Below, in pieces: positions 15,927 through 23,558 of a stretch of 36,369 bases of DNA. Numbering within the stretch: the stretch's first letter is position 1; every line of letters starts with the position of its first letter. The position numbers were made by a program, and so were the translations under genes. This DNA is from Terriglobales bacterium (lineage in GTDB: Bacteria; Acidobacteriota; Terriglobia; Bryobacterales; Bryobacteraceae), in the NCBI GenBank assembly GCA_027485675.1, contig JAIXQP010000034.1, positions 1 through 36,369 on the forward strand. The letters run 5' to 3'. The notes under the pieces were generated by a model. The model was not told the DNA's origin, made no database searches, and saw only the letters and a program-made list of their open reading frames with translations.

Positions 15927-16581
15927 GCCGATCTTCCAGTCTCCCATACCGCGTCATCTCCACCACTGTTCGCGTACCCAGGCCGTCGGGCAAATCGTAA
16001 CGATCCACCACGCGCAGAAACATCCGGCTCTTTTTGATTTCGGCGGCCGCTTCGGCAATCTCGGTCTCGGCGTCCGGCCCTTTATAAAAAAGGGCCCGCG
16101 TCCCCGCCTTCACCGCCGGAGCGAATAGCCCGACCGCGCGAGAGAGCGGGGCGACGGCGCGGGCGGTTACGGTATCCGCCTTCAGAGCGCGCAGCACGTC
16201 TTCGGCCCGCTGCGGCAGGACGCTGACGTTTTCAAGACCCATCTCCTCGATGGCGGCGTCGAGAAACCGCGCTTTCTTTTGCACGCTTTCGGCCAGGACG
16301 AAACGGACGTCCGGCAGGACCAACGAGAGCGGCACCCCGGGGAAGCCCGGCCCAGATCCGGCGTCGACAACCTTCTTCGCTCCGGCGAACAGCCGCCACG
16401 GCAGCACGGAATCGAGTACGTGCTTAATCGCGGCTTCGCGTGGCGAAGTGATGCGGGTGAGATTCAGATGTTCGTTGGCGGCGACGATCAGCGTCAGGTG
16501 TTGGCCGGCCTTCTCCACCACGCGGACGCGATTAGGCAGGTCCGACGGAAGCACCCGCTCCAGTTCCTCGACAAAATTCAT
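15904..16581 (-). CDS. rsmG: 16S rRNA (guanine527-N7)-methyltransferase RsmG
   Basis: The 225-aa protein has the GidB/RsmG fold: an N-terminal helical part with NEHLNLTRITSPREAAIKHVLDS, SAM motif I KVVDAGSGPGFPGVPLSLVLPD (about 70-91), then LAESVQKKARFLDAA and TARAVAPLSR. RsmG methylates N7 of G527 in 16S rRNA, and its loss is known to give low-level streptomycin resistance. It is not beside mnmG or parA here, which is its common place elsewhere. Its start lies 6 bp after the TPR gene stop and its end overlaps the exporter start. Confidence 0.95.
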   Translation of the reverse strand: MNFVEELERVLPSDLPNRVRVVEKAGQHLTLIVAANEHLNLTRITSPREAAIKHVLDSVLPWRLFAGAKKVVDAGSGPGFPGVPLSLVLPDVRFVLAESVQKKARFLDAAIEEMGLENVSVLPQRAEDVLRALKADTVTARAVAPLSRAVGLFAPAVKAGTRALFYKGPDAETEIAEAAAEIKKSRMFLRVVDRYDLPDGLGTRTVVEMTRYGRLEDRHDSSRSD

Positions 16582-16587
16582 GCCTGG

Positions 16588-17865
16588 CTATTGGCCCTCA
16601 GCGATCATTTTATCGATCTGTTCGAGCTGCTTCTTCACCTGGTCGGCGTCGCCCGCGTTCGGGCTGGCCTTGAGATAAGCGGACAGGCTATCCTTGGCGC
16701 CCGGCAGGTCGCGCTTCTGGGCGAGGACGATGCCCAGAACGTGGTCGATTTTGGGGATCCGGTTCTTGGCGTCGAGCTTCCGGGCCTCGCGGGCGGACTT
16801 TTCGGCATCGTCGAGTTTCTGGAGGTTCAGATTGGCCACCGCATTGTAGAAGTACATGGTGGGGTACTCAAACGGATTCAGCTTCAAAGCTTTCGCGGTG
16901 AATTCGGCGGTCTTCTCCCAGTTCCCTTCCTTGGCGAAAATGCCGGAGAGATTCAGGTAGGGGTTGACGTACTTGGGGTCGGCCTCGATGGACGATTCAA
17001 AGGCTTTGCGCGCCGGTTCCACCTGGTTTTGGGCTTCATAAACCCGGCCGAGGTCGTACCACGCAGTCGCGTACTTCGGATAGAGGGAGGTGGCTTTCTC
17101 GAGTTCCTTCTGCGCTTCCGGCAGCTTCTTCTTTTTAAGGAGATCGCGGCTCTTCTCAAAGGCCTTCTTCGCATCCTTGGGCGCCATGCCGGAGGTGGCG
17201 CTGAAGGTGAATCCTTCGACGTTGGCAAGGCGATGCAGCACGATGGTGCCGACGTCGGGATTGTCCATGACGCGGCGGCCCGCCAGATTGATCATGTCGC
17301 TGCGGAAGCCGGGGAGCGAGGCCCGCAGTTCACAGCCCATCAACTGCTGTTCCACGTTGGCGTTGCCGCCAAAGCCGGTGTTGCCGAAGCCACCGCGCTG
17401 GGGCTGACCCGGCATGCCGTTGCCAAAGCCGTCGCCGCCCATATTGGTACTGGCGTCGGCCATCATGGCGCTGTTGCGGCCTAATTCGAAGCTGAAGCGG
17501 CCCTTGGAGTCGGTATAGCCTTCCGGCCGGGGGTTGCCATTGCAGACGCGTTCAATCGTCACCGGCTCCGGGGGCGGGGTGCCATCGTCAAGCATTACCT
17601 TGCCCGAGAGAAAGATGGACCGCTGCATCTCCGGCATTCGCTGCTGTTGCTGCTGGTTGGGATCCTGCCCCGGGAACGGATTGCGCCCAGGATTGCCCGG
17701 TTGCTGGGTGCCCTGGCCGGGGTTCGGCATGGTGGGCTGCTGCGTTCCACCGGCAGCACCTCCGCCACCCCCGCCCGCGGTGGGTCCTGGCGCGGGGGCA
17801 GGCTCCTGAGCCTGCAACATGCCAGCCAGTGCGAAGGCCGCTAGAGAAATTCGAAGACGCGCCAT
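16588..17865 (-). CDS. Exported TPR protein with Pro/Gly/Gln-rich N-terminal region
   Basis: From ATG 17865 the product has 425 residues: a signal peptide (MARLRISLAAFALAGMLQAQ), a low-complexity region of about 55 residues rich in Pro, Gly and Gln, and a beta-sandwich segment resembling a carboxypeptidase-regulatory domain (LSGKVMLDDGTPPPEPVTIE, GYTDSKGRFSFELG, then a Gly/Asn-rich insert). At least four TPR-like helical pairs follow (LEKATSLYPKYATAWYDLGR, FESSIEADPKYVNPYLNLSG, TAKALKLNPFEYPTMYFYNA). ATG 17865 is set by AGGAGG seven bases upstream; ATG 17871 is too close to it. Function unknown; such proteins are frequent in Acidobacteriota envelopes. Confidence 0.85.
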   Translation of the reverse strand: MARLRISLAAFALAGMLQAQEPAPAPGPTAGGGGGGAAGGTQQPTMPNPGQGTQQPGNPGRNPFPGQDPNQQQQQRMPEMQRSIFLSGKVMLDDGTPPPEPVTIERVCNGNPRPEGYTDSKGRFSFELGRNSAMMADASTNMGGDGFGNGMPGQPQRGGFGNTGFGGNANVEQQLMGCELRASLPGFRSDMINLAGRRVMDNPDVGTIVLHRLANVEGFTFSATSGMAPKDAKKAFEKSRDLLKKKKLPEAQKELEKATSLYPKYATAWYDLGRVYEAQNQVEPARKAFESSIEADPKYVNPYLNLSGIFAKEGNWEKTAEFTAKALKLNPFEYPTMYFYNAVANLNLQKLDDAEKSAREARKLDAKNRIPKIDHVLGIVLAQKRDLPGAKDSLSAYLKASPNAGDADQVKKQLEQIDKMIAEGQ

Positions 17866-17897
17866 GGGCATCCCTCCTGCGATTTGCCCCCAGTATG

Positions 17898-19097
17898 TCA
17901 CAACCCGCGGATATCGAAAAGGTACATCTGGCGGCCTCCGGCGTGGGGCGAATCGACCACGACGCTCTGCCCGTCCGGGCTCGAACGGGGGTGGGTATCG
18001 CAGCGCCACTCGCCCGAGTACTCCTTGGGGGAGAACAGGCTGCCGAGCGGTGTCCGTACGCCGGTCCGGGTGTCGAAGACGTAGACGTTCTGCTTCCGGT
18101 CCTTATCCGGATAGGTATCGTTCAGCACCCAGCGGTTGCCGCGTTTGGGCAGGTAGGTGCAGTGGCCGTTGACGGTCATGACGCCGTCGCCAACCACCTC
18201 CACCTGATCGGTTCTATCCCGATACAAATAAAAGCGATCGCCCTGGGACGGGTGCCAGGCCCAGGCGATGACGCTGGCCTGATCGCGCCAGACGAAATGG
18301 GAGGTTTTACCGTAGGGATCCAGCACGTGCAGGTTCTTGCCGCCGGCATCGGCGGTGAACATGCGTGTCGAGAAACTGGTGCCTTCCTTCTTGCCGCGCC
18401 AGCGGTGGAGGAAGATGAACCGTTGATCGTCCGGGGAGATGAGCAGGTGGTTGAACCAGTGCTTGGCGTTTTCGGAGTAGCCGCCGGGGTAGGGAATGCG
18501 CGCCGCGTCGGCGACCGAAATTAACAAGTCTCTCTTGCCGGTGGTGAGATCGACTTTCCAGATGCCGACGTCTTCCGGGATGAGGGTATCGCGATTGGGA
18601 TCGACGATGCCGGCATAGCCGTATCCGGGCCGGACGTCGTTGAGGCGGCGGAAGTCGCACGTAATGCCCCACTTCCCGCTGGCGGCGAGCGTATAGACGG
18701 CGTGGGGGATCGTGCGCTTCTTGCCCGACTTCACATCGAGGATGTGGGAGACGAACTGCCCGTCCACGCGGTCGTTCCACAGAACTTCGGACCGGCCGCC
18801 GGGGACCCACTGGAGCATGCAACCCTGCTGCCAGTTCCACGCCCGCGTTTCGCCGAGATCGATCCAGCGGTCGTTGTCTTTGAGATCGACCATGCCAACG
18901 CGGATGGTGTCGTCGGCCCGGGGGGACCGCCCCTCGAAATCGACTTCGTTACCGAGGACGTAGCGGCCGGTGGGGTCGAACTCGAGCTTGTCGTAGTAGC
19001 CGAACCAGTGGAACTTCGGGCCCTTCGTGATGGCCCGCATGGGAACGGGCTGCTGGAGGGCAAGCGAGGCGAGCAGTTGGCGGCGGGAGGGCACCAT
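17898..19097 (-). CDS. Exported beta-propeller-like protein of unknown function
   Basis: The 399-aa product has a short Tat-like leader (SRRQLLASLALQ), then repeated four-strand units with aromatic/Gly-Asp turns (KLEFDPTGRYVLGNEVD, CMLQWVPGGRSEVLWND, NHLLISPDDQRFIFLHRWRG, RSSPDGQSVVVDSPHAG). The pattern suggests a six- or seven-bladed TolB/WD40-like propeller. A distant likeness to oligogalacturonate lyase-like propellers is possible, but I could not confirm catalytic residues. ATG 19097 has an AGGTG-like Shine-Dalgarno; GTG 19103 lacks one. It follows the GtrA gene by a few bases, so a link to surface polysaccharide is possible but inferred only from context. Confidence 0.75.
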   Translation of the reverse strand: MVPSRRQLLASLALQQPVPMRAITKGPKFHWFGYYDKLEFDPTGRYVLGNEVDFEGRSPRADDTIRVGMVDLKDNDRWIDLGETRAWNWQQGCMLQWVPGGRSEVLWNDRVDGQFVSHILDVKSGKKRTIPHAVYTLAASGKWGITCDFRRLNDVRPGYGYAGIVDPNRDTLIPEDVGIWKVDLTTGKRDLLISVADAARIPYPGGYSENAKHWFNHLLISPDDQRFIFLHRWRGKKEGTSFSTRMFTADAGGKNLHVLDPYGKTSHFVWRDQASVIAWAWHPSQGDRFYLYRDRTDQVEVVGDGVMTVNGHCTYLPKRGNRWVLNDTYPDKDRKQNVYVFDTRTGVRTPLGSLFSPKEYSGEWRCDTHPRSSPDGQSVVVDSPHAGGRQMYLFDIRGL

Positions 19098-19103
19098 AGG
19101 CAC

Positions 19104-19526
19104 CTACTTCATCACATTTCGTAGCGCATCACGCCCTGGTAGCACCACCCGCTTAAACACCAAAAACTGTCCAATTAAGAAGTTAATCACCCCCGACCCC
19201 ACGATCGCCAGCGGCGTCGCCACCAGCGTCGGCAGGCCCAACCCTCCCACCAGCACCCGCATCGCGAACAGATTCGCCAACAACGCCACCGTTCCCGTCC
19301 CCAACTGATACTTCCAGGCCCGCCTCGTCCAGTACGGCTGCCCCGCCGTCTTCCACGTCCAGTGCTCGTGCCACACGAAGTTGTGCGCCAGCGTCATCTC
19401 CACCGCCAGCACCGTCGCCAGCAGATAATGCAGCCCCGCCACATCGCGTCCCAAATACAGGACGACCGTCTGCACTACCGACCCCAAAACCCCCACCATG
19501 CAGAATCGCAGCCAAAGTTTGAACAC
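19104..19526 (-). CDS. GtrA family membrane protein
   Basis: The 140-aa protein has four hydrophobic segments (FCMVGVLGSVVQTVVLYL, LLATVLAVEMTLAHNFVWHE, GTGTVALLANLFAMRVLV, LAIVGSGVINFLIGQFLVFK) with the GtrA signature: FxxVGxxG-like start, NFxWxxxWTW and a final NF..GxxxVF motif. GtrA proteins are thought to flip lipid-linked sugars for glycosylation of surface polymers. It is the first gene of the ten-gene minus run and is divergent from the aminotransferase across only 35 bp. Its base use is strongly C-rich on the plus strand, unlike the gene behind it. Confidence 0.88.
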   Translation of the reverse strand: MFKLWLRFCMVGVLGSVVQTVVLYLGRDVAGLHYLLATVLAVEMTLAHNFVWHEHWTWKTAGQPYWTRRAWKYQLGTGTVALLANLFAMRVLVGGLGLPTLVATPLAIVGSGVINFLIGQFLVFKRVVLPGRDALRNVMK

Positions 19527-19561
19527 GGCATCCCCAGTTTAGCCGTTTAGAATAGAGGTTT

Positions 19562-20923
19562 ATGTCCAGAACCTACGACCTCACCCCACGCCCCGTCCCC
19601 CGCGTGGAAACATCCCTCCGTCGCATCGTGACGGACTTCCCCGTCCCCGAATCCATCCCCATCCTCAAACAACTCGCCGAATACGAGCCCGCCGCCATGC
19701 AGGGTCAACCCCCCGTCGTCTGGGACTCCGCCATCAACACCACCGTCCGCGACCGCTGGGGCAACCAGTGGATCGACTGGTCCTCCGGCGTCCTCATCAC
19801 CAACGCCGGCCACGGCCGCCCCGAAATCGTCGACGCCATCGTCAAGCAGGCCCAGCACGGCCTCCTCACCAACTACTGCTTCCCCAACGAAGTCCGCGCC
19901 AACTTCGTCAAGCGCCTCTCCGACCTCATGCCGGAGCCCCATAAGAAGGTCTTCCTGCTCACCGTCGGCTCGGAAACCGTCGAATGCGCCATCAAGCTCT
20001 CCCGCGCCCACGGCGTCAAAGTCGGCGGCCCGCAGAAGAATGTCATCATCTCTTACGAAAAGGCCTTCCACGGCCGCACCCTCGGCTCCCAGCAGGCCGG
20101 CGGCATCCCGGCGCTCAAGGAATGGATCGTCAACCTCGATCCCGGCTTCGTCCAGGTCCCTTTCCCCGATGGCTTCCGCACCGAAGACACCTCCTTCGAG
20201 TTCTTCCTGAAGTCGCTTGCCGACAAGGGCGTCACCCCGGATCGGGTCGCCGGCGTCATCCTCGAAACCTACCAGGGCGGCTCCGCCTCCTTCGCTCCCG
20301 TTGAGTACATGCAACGCATGCGCCAGTGGTGCGACGAACACCAGATCCTGCTGACCTGTGACGAAGTCCAGGCCGGCTTCGGCCGCACCGGCAAGTTCTC
20401 CGGCTTCGAGCACTACGGCATCGTTCCGGACCTTTCGACCTGGGGCAAAGGCATCTCCAGCTCCCTCCCCATCGCCTGCATCATCGGCTCCCGCGAAGTC
20501 ATGGACCTCTTCCCGCCCGGCTCGATGACCTCCACGCACTCCGGCAACCCCGTCTGCGCCGCCGCCGCCCTCGCCTCGCTCGACCTGATCCTCAACGAGA
20601 ATCTCGTCGAGAACGCCCGCGTCATGGGCGACCGGATGCTGAACTACTTCCACGGCATGAAGGCCAAGTACCCGCAAATCGGCTGGGTGGACGGCAAAGG
20701 CCTCGTCGCCGGCATCGCCTGCGTCAAGCCCGGCACCAAGGACCCCGATCCCGACCTCGCCTGGAACGCCATCCGCGCCTCCATCGAACGCGGCGTCCTC
20801 ATGTTCTCCCCCGTCGGCTTCGGCGGCGGCACCATCAAGGTCTGTCCGCCCCTCAACATCACCCAGGAAGCAGTCGACGAATCGCTGGCCGTGTTCGAGG
20901 AAGCCTTCGTCTCATGCCTCTAA
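19562..20923 (+). CDS. Class III PLP-dependent aminotransferase
   Basis: The 453-aa protein has the class III (ornithine/GABA aminotransferase) signatures: LTVGSETVECAIKLSR (about 133-148) for phosphate binding, AFHGRT (168-173), DEVQAGFGRTG (267-277) with the PLP-contacting Asp, and Lys296 in TWGKGISS as the Schiff-base lysine. The family uses omega-amino donors such as 4-aminobutyrate or ornithine. The exact substrate is unknown. GAGG lies three bases before ATG 19562. Its last 10 bases overlap the next gene, so the two are coupled. Base use is very C-rich at third positions. Confidence 0.93.
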   Translation: MSRTYDLTPRPVPRVETSLRRIVTDFPVPESIPILKQLAEYEPAAMQGQPPVVWDSAINTTVRDRWGNQWIDWSSGVLITNAGHGRPEIVDAIVKQAQHGLLTNYCFPNEVRANFVKRLSDLMPEPHKKVFLLTVGSETVECAIKLSRAHGVKVGGPQKNVIISYEKAFHGRTLGSQQAGGIPALKEWIVNLDPGFVQVPFPDGFRTEDTSFEFFLKSLADKGVTPDRVAGVILETYQGGSASFAPVEYMQRMRQWCDEHQILLTCDEVQAGFGRTGKFSGFEHYGIVPDLSTWGKGISSSLPIACIIGSREVMDLFPPGSMTSTHSGNPVCAAAALASLDLILNENLVENARVMGDRMLNYFHGMKAKYPQIGWVDGKGLVAGIACVKPGTKDPDPDLAWNAIRASIERGVLMFSPVGFGGGTIKVCPPLNITQEAVDESLAVFEEAFVSCL

Positions 20924-22131
20924 CGCCCACCCTCGTCATCGGAGGAGGCATGATCACCCACGATCAGCTCCTCCCGGCGCTCTACCACCGCCAGCGCCAG
21001 GGCCGCCTCGGCGAAATCACCATCTGCGCCCAACACCAGCGCACCGTGGCCGCCCTCGCCAGCGCCCCGGCTATCTTGAAAGCCTTCCCGGGCCAATCCT
21101 TCCGCGCCTTCCCCACCACGGAAGGCGCCCAGCCCCATCTCTATAAGGAGCTCCTCAAAGAACTCCCGCCGTTCTCCACCGTCCTCGTCGCCCTTCCCGA
21201 TCAGCTCCATTTCGCCGCCGTCATGGACGCCCTCGCAGCCAACCAGCACGTCCTCTGCGTGAAGCCGCTCGTGCTCACGGCGAAGGAAGCGGAGACGATC
21301 GCTGAGACCGCCCACGCCAAAGGCCTCCTCGTCGCCGTCGAATACCACAAGCGCTTCGACGACCGCGCCCACAAGGCCCGCAGTTTCTACCGCGACGGCC
21401 GCCTGGGCGACTTCAAGCTCGGCACCGCCCGCCTCATGGAGAAGTGGTACTACCGCGACTCCAACTTCCAGAACTGGTGCACGAAGGAAAACACCGACAC
21501 CTTCACCTACATCGGCTGCCACTACGTCGACCTCGTCCACTTTATCACCGGCCTCCTCCCGGTCGCCGTCTCGAACTACGGCATCGTCGATACCTACCCC
21601 AACGGCCGCGAAGGCTACCTCTGGTGCGATACCCGCGTCCGCTGGAACAACGGCGCCGTGCTCAACGTCCAGACCTCGCTCTGCTACCCGAACGAAGCCG
21701 CCGGGCCGAACACCCAAGGGATGACGCTCTATTGCAGCGGTCCTTCGGGCGCTATGCTCGACCACTCCGATCAGTACCGCGGCCTGGCCTATTCGCTCAC
21801 CTCGAAAGCCAGCTCCCCCGGTGCCACGTTCTACACCGAACCCAGCCCCGACTACTTCCAGTACAACGACCTCGGCGGCCCCGGTCTCGTCCCCGTCGGG
21901 TATGGCGTCCGCAGCGTCGACTACATTCTCGACACCATTGACTCGCTCGCCGGCCTCGACCTCCCCGCCCGCCAGGCGGCGCTCCAAGCCATCGACGAAA
22001 AGGGCATCCTCGCCACGCCGTCGAATTCGCGCTACAACGAACTCGTCGTCGAAGCCGGCCGCCTGTCGATCCTCAATGGCGGCCGCGAAGCCGTCATCGA
22101 CTACAACACCCACACCGTCTCGTTAGCATGA
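20914..22131 (+). CDS. Gfo/Idh/MocA family NAD(P)-dependent oxidoreductase
   Basis: The 405-aa protein has an N-terminal Rossmann segment with a modified glycine loop (LVIGGGMITHDQLLPAL), LVALPDQLHFAAVMDAL, and the family's EKP motif as CVKPLVLTAKEAE, which keeps Lys but has Val for Glu. It continues with VEYHKRFDDRAHKAR and the C-terminal catalytic segment YIGCHYVDLVHFITG with the usual His. Such enzymes oxidise or reduce sugars, inositols and related polyols. Its start overlaps the aminotransferase by 10 nt and its stop overlaps the next gene (ATGA), so one translationally coupled unit is evident. Confidence 0.9.
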   Translation: MPLTPTLVIGGGMITHDQLLPALYHRQRQGRLGEITICAQHQRTVAALASAPAILKAFPGQSFRAFPTTEGAQPHLYKELLKELPPFSTVLVALPDQLHFAAVMDALAANQHVLCVKPLVLTAKEAETIAETAHAKGLLVAVEYHKRFDDRAHKARSFYRDGRLGDFKLGTARLMEKWYYRDSNFQNWCTKENTDTFTYIGCHYVDLVHFITGLLPVAVSNYGIVDTYPNGREGYLWCDTRVRWNNGAVLNVQTSLCYPNEAAGPNTQGMTLYCSGPSGAMLDHSDQYRGLAYSLTSKASSPGATFYTEPSPDYFQYNDLGGPGLVPVGYGVRSVDYILDTIDSLAGLDLPARQAALQAIDEKGILATPSNSRYNELVVEAGRLSILNGGREAVIDYNTHTVSLA

Positions 22132-22478
22132 CCAACGAAGAAGTCCAGTCCTACCTCGACGACAACGGCTACCCCGCCCACGTCGTCGAGGCCGGCGCCC
22201 CGGGGCTCATCCAACGCTGGAACGCCTTCGTCGCCGAAGTCGAATCCGGCTACCCCTACCGCCTCCGCGACTACCGCTACGATCTCGATCTCCGCGGCGT
22301 CATCGACCTCGCCGGCCTCGCGCCCGAAGTCGCCGATGCCGACGCCCGTTTCGCCGAACTCCTCACCGAAACCGAACTCCGCGTCTGGGAGTCCTCCGGC
22401 GCCAACCCCTGGTGGGACTTCGGCTATCCGCGCAACGCCGGCCGCGACTTCCTCCGGGACCTTCAAAACGAAGCTTGA
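22128..22478 (+). CDS. Small soluble protein of unknown function
   Basis: The 116-aa protein is acidic with no signal or membrane segment: MTNEEVQSYLDDNGYPAHVV, APGLIQRWNAFVAEVESGYP, LRDYRYDLDLRGVIDL and a C-terminal WESSGANPWWDFGYPRNAGR. I do not recognise a family. It shares the C-rich codon use of its neighbours, overlaps the oxidoreductase stop by ATGA and precedes the aldo/keto reductase by 18 bp, so it is very likely real. Tight coupling suggests a subunit or helper for the oxidoreductase pathway. Confidence 0.8.
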   Translation: MTNEEVQSYLDDNGYPAHVVEAGAPGLIQRWNAFVAEVESGYPYRLRDYRYDLDLRGVIDLAGLAPEVADADARFAELLTETELRVWESSGANPWWDFGYPRNAGRDFLRDLQNEA

Positions 22479-22496
22479 TTAGCGTAGAGTGGGCCC

Positions 22497-23501
22497 ATGC
22501 AGCCCACCTCGAAATCCCGCCGTCACTTTCTCCAAGCCGCCTCCCTGGCCGCCCTCGCCGACCAAGCCATGGCCCAGTCCCCCGGCGCCGGCCTCCCCCA
22601 ACGCACCCTCGGCCGCACCGGCGTCAAGGTCTCCATCGCCTGCCTCGGCGGCTGGCACATCGGTAGCGTCAAGGACGACGCCGAAGCCATTCGCATCATG
22701 CACGCCGCCATCGACGAAGGCCTCACCTTCTTCGACAACGCCTGGGACTATCACAACGGCCACTCCGAAGAGGTCATGGGCAAAGCCCTCAAAATGGACA
22801 ACCGCCGCAGCAAGGTCTTCCTCATGACCAAGAACTGCGAACGTGACTACGCCGGCTCCCTGCGCAACCTCGACGAGTCCCTCCGCCGTCTCCAAACCGA
22901 CCACCTCGACCTCTGGCAGTTCCACGAAATGGTCTACGATAACGACCCTGACTGGGTCTTCGAGAAGGGCGGCCTCAAGGCCGCGCTCGAAGCCAAGAAG
23001 GCCGGCAAGGTCCGCTTCATCGGCTTCACCGGCCACAAGGATCCGCAGATTCATTTAAAGATGCTCGGCAAGCCCCACGCCTGGGACACCGCTCAGATGC
23101 CCATCAACGTCTGCGACGCCTACTACCGCAGCTTCCAGAAATCCGTCGTCCCCGTCTGCCTCCAAAAGAACGTCGGCGTGATCGGCATGAAGGGTCTCGG
23201 CGGCGGTAACACCCAGGGCCGTCTGCTCGAAACGCTCGGCCTGACGGCGGACGAGTGCTATCGCTACTGCCTCAGCCTCCCCGTCTCCGCACAGGTCATG
23301 GGCATCACTTCGATGGCCCAACTCAAAGCCGACGTCGCCCTCGCCCGCAACTTCAAACCCATGTCCCCCGCCGAAATGGAAGCCCTCCGCAATCGCGTCA
23401 AGGACCAGGCCGGCGATGGCCGCCACGAGCTTTTCAAAAGCTCGAAGATGTACGACGGCCCCCATCACCGCAAGCAGCACGGCTTCTCTACCGAAGGCTA
23501 A
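22497..23501 (+). CDS. Exported aldo/keto reductase
   Basis: The 334-aa protein starts with a clear twin-arginine leader (SKSRRHFLQAASLAALADQA), implying Tat export with bound cofactor. The AKR core follows: RTLGRTGVKVSIACLGGW, catalytic tetrad Asp80 and Tyr85 in FFDNAWDY, Lys112 in FLMTKN and His143 in WQFHEM. A late VMGITSMAQL region corresponds to the coenzyme-binding part, shortened compared with many AKRs. The substrate is unknown. It is the last gene of the plus cluster and runs into a bidirectional terminator. Confidence 0.92.
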   Translation: MQPTSKSRRHFLQAASLAALADQAMAQSPGAGLPQRTLGRTGVKVSIACLGGWHIGSVKDDAEAIRIMHAAIDEGLTFFDNAWDYHNGHSEEVMGKALKMDNRRSKVFLMTKNCERDYAGSLRNLDESLRRLQTDHLDLWQFHEMVYDNDPDWVFEKGGLKAALEAKKAGKVRFIGFTGHKDPQIHLKMLGKPHAWDTAQMPINVCDAYYRSFQKSVVPVCLQKNVGVIGMKGLGGGNTQGRLLETLGLTADECYRYCLSLPVSAQVMGITSMAQLKADVALARNFKPMSPAEMEALRNRVKDQAGDGRHELFKSSKMYDGPHHRKQHGFSTEG

Positions 23502-23507
23502 AAAACA

Positions 23508-23537
23508 AAAAGGGCGCCCCGCAAAGGGCGCCCTTTT
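23508..23537. terminator. Bidirectional rho-independent terminator
   Basis: AAAAGGGCGCCC (23508-23519) pairs perfectly with GGGCGCCCTTTT (23526-23537) around the loop CGCAAA. The stem has T/A tracts on both sides, so it can end transcription from the aldo/keto reductase (plus) and from the TonB receptor (minus), which converge here. Confidence 0.9.
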
Positions 23538-23558
23538 CTTTGTTGGTTACTGCCTTCT

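Noticed and set aside
20920-22113. 397-codon antisense frame opposite the Gfo/Idh/MocA gene, and a similar one opposite the aminotransferase (19547-20677)
   Set aside because: Both arise from C-ending codons on the plus strand, giving Val/Gly/Asp/Glu-rich products with no family likeness.
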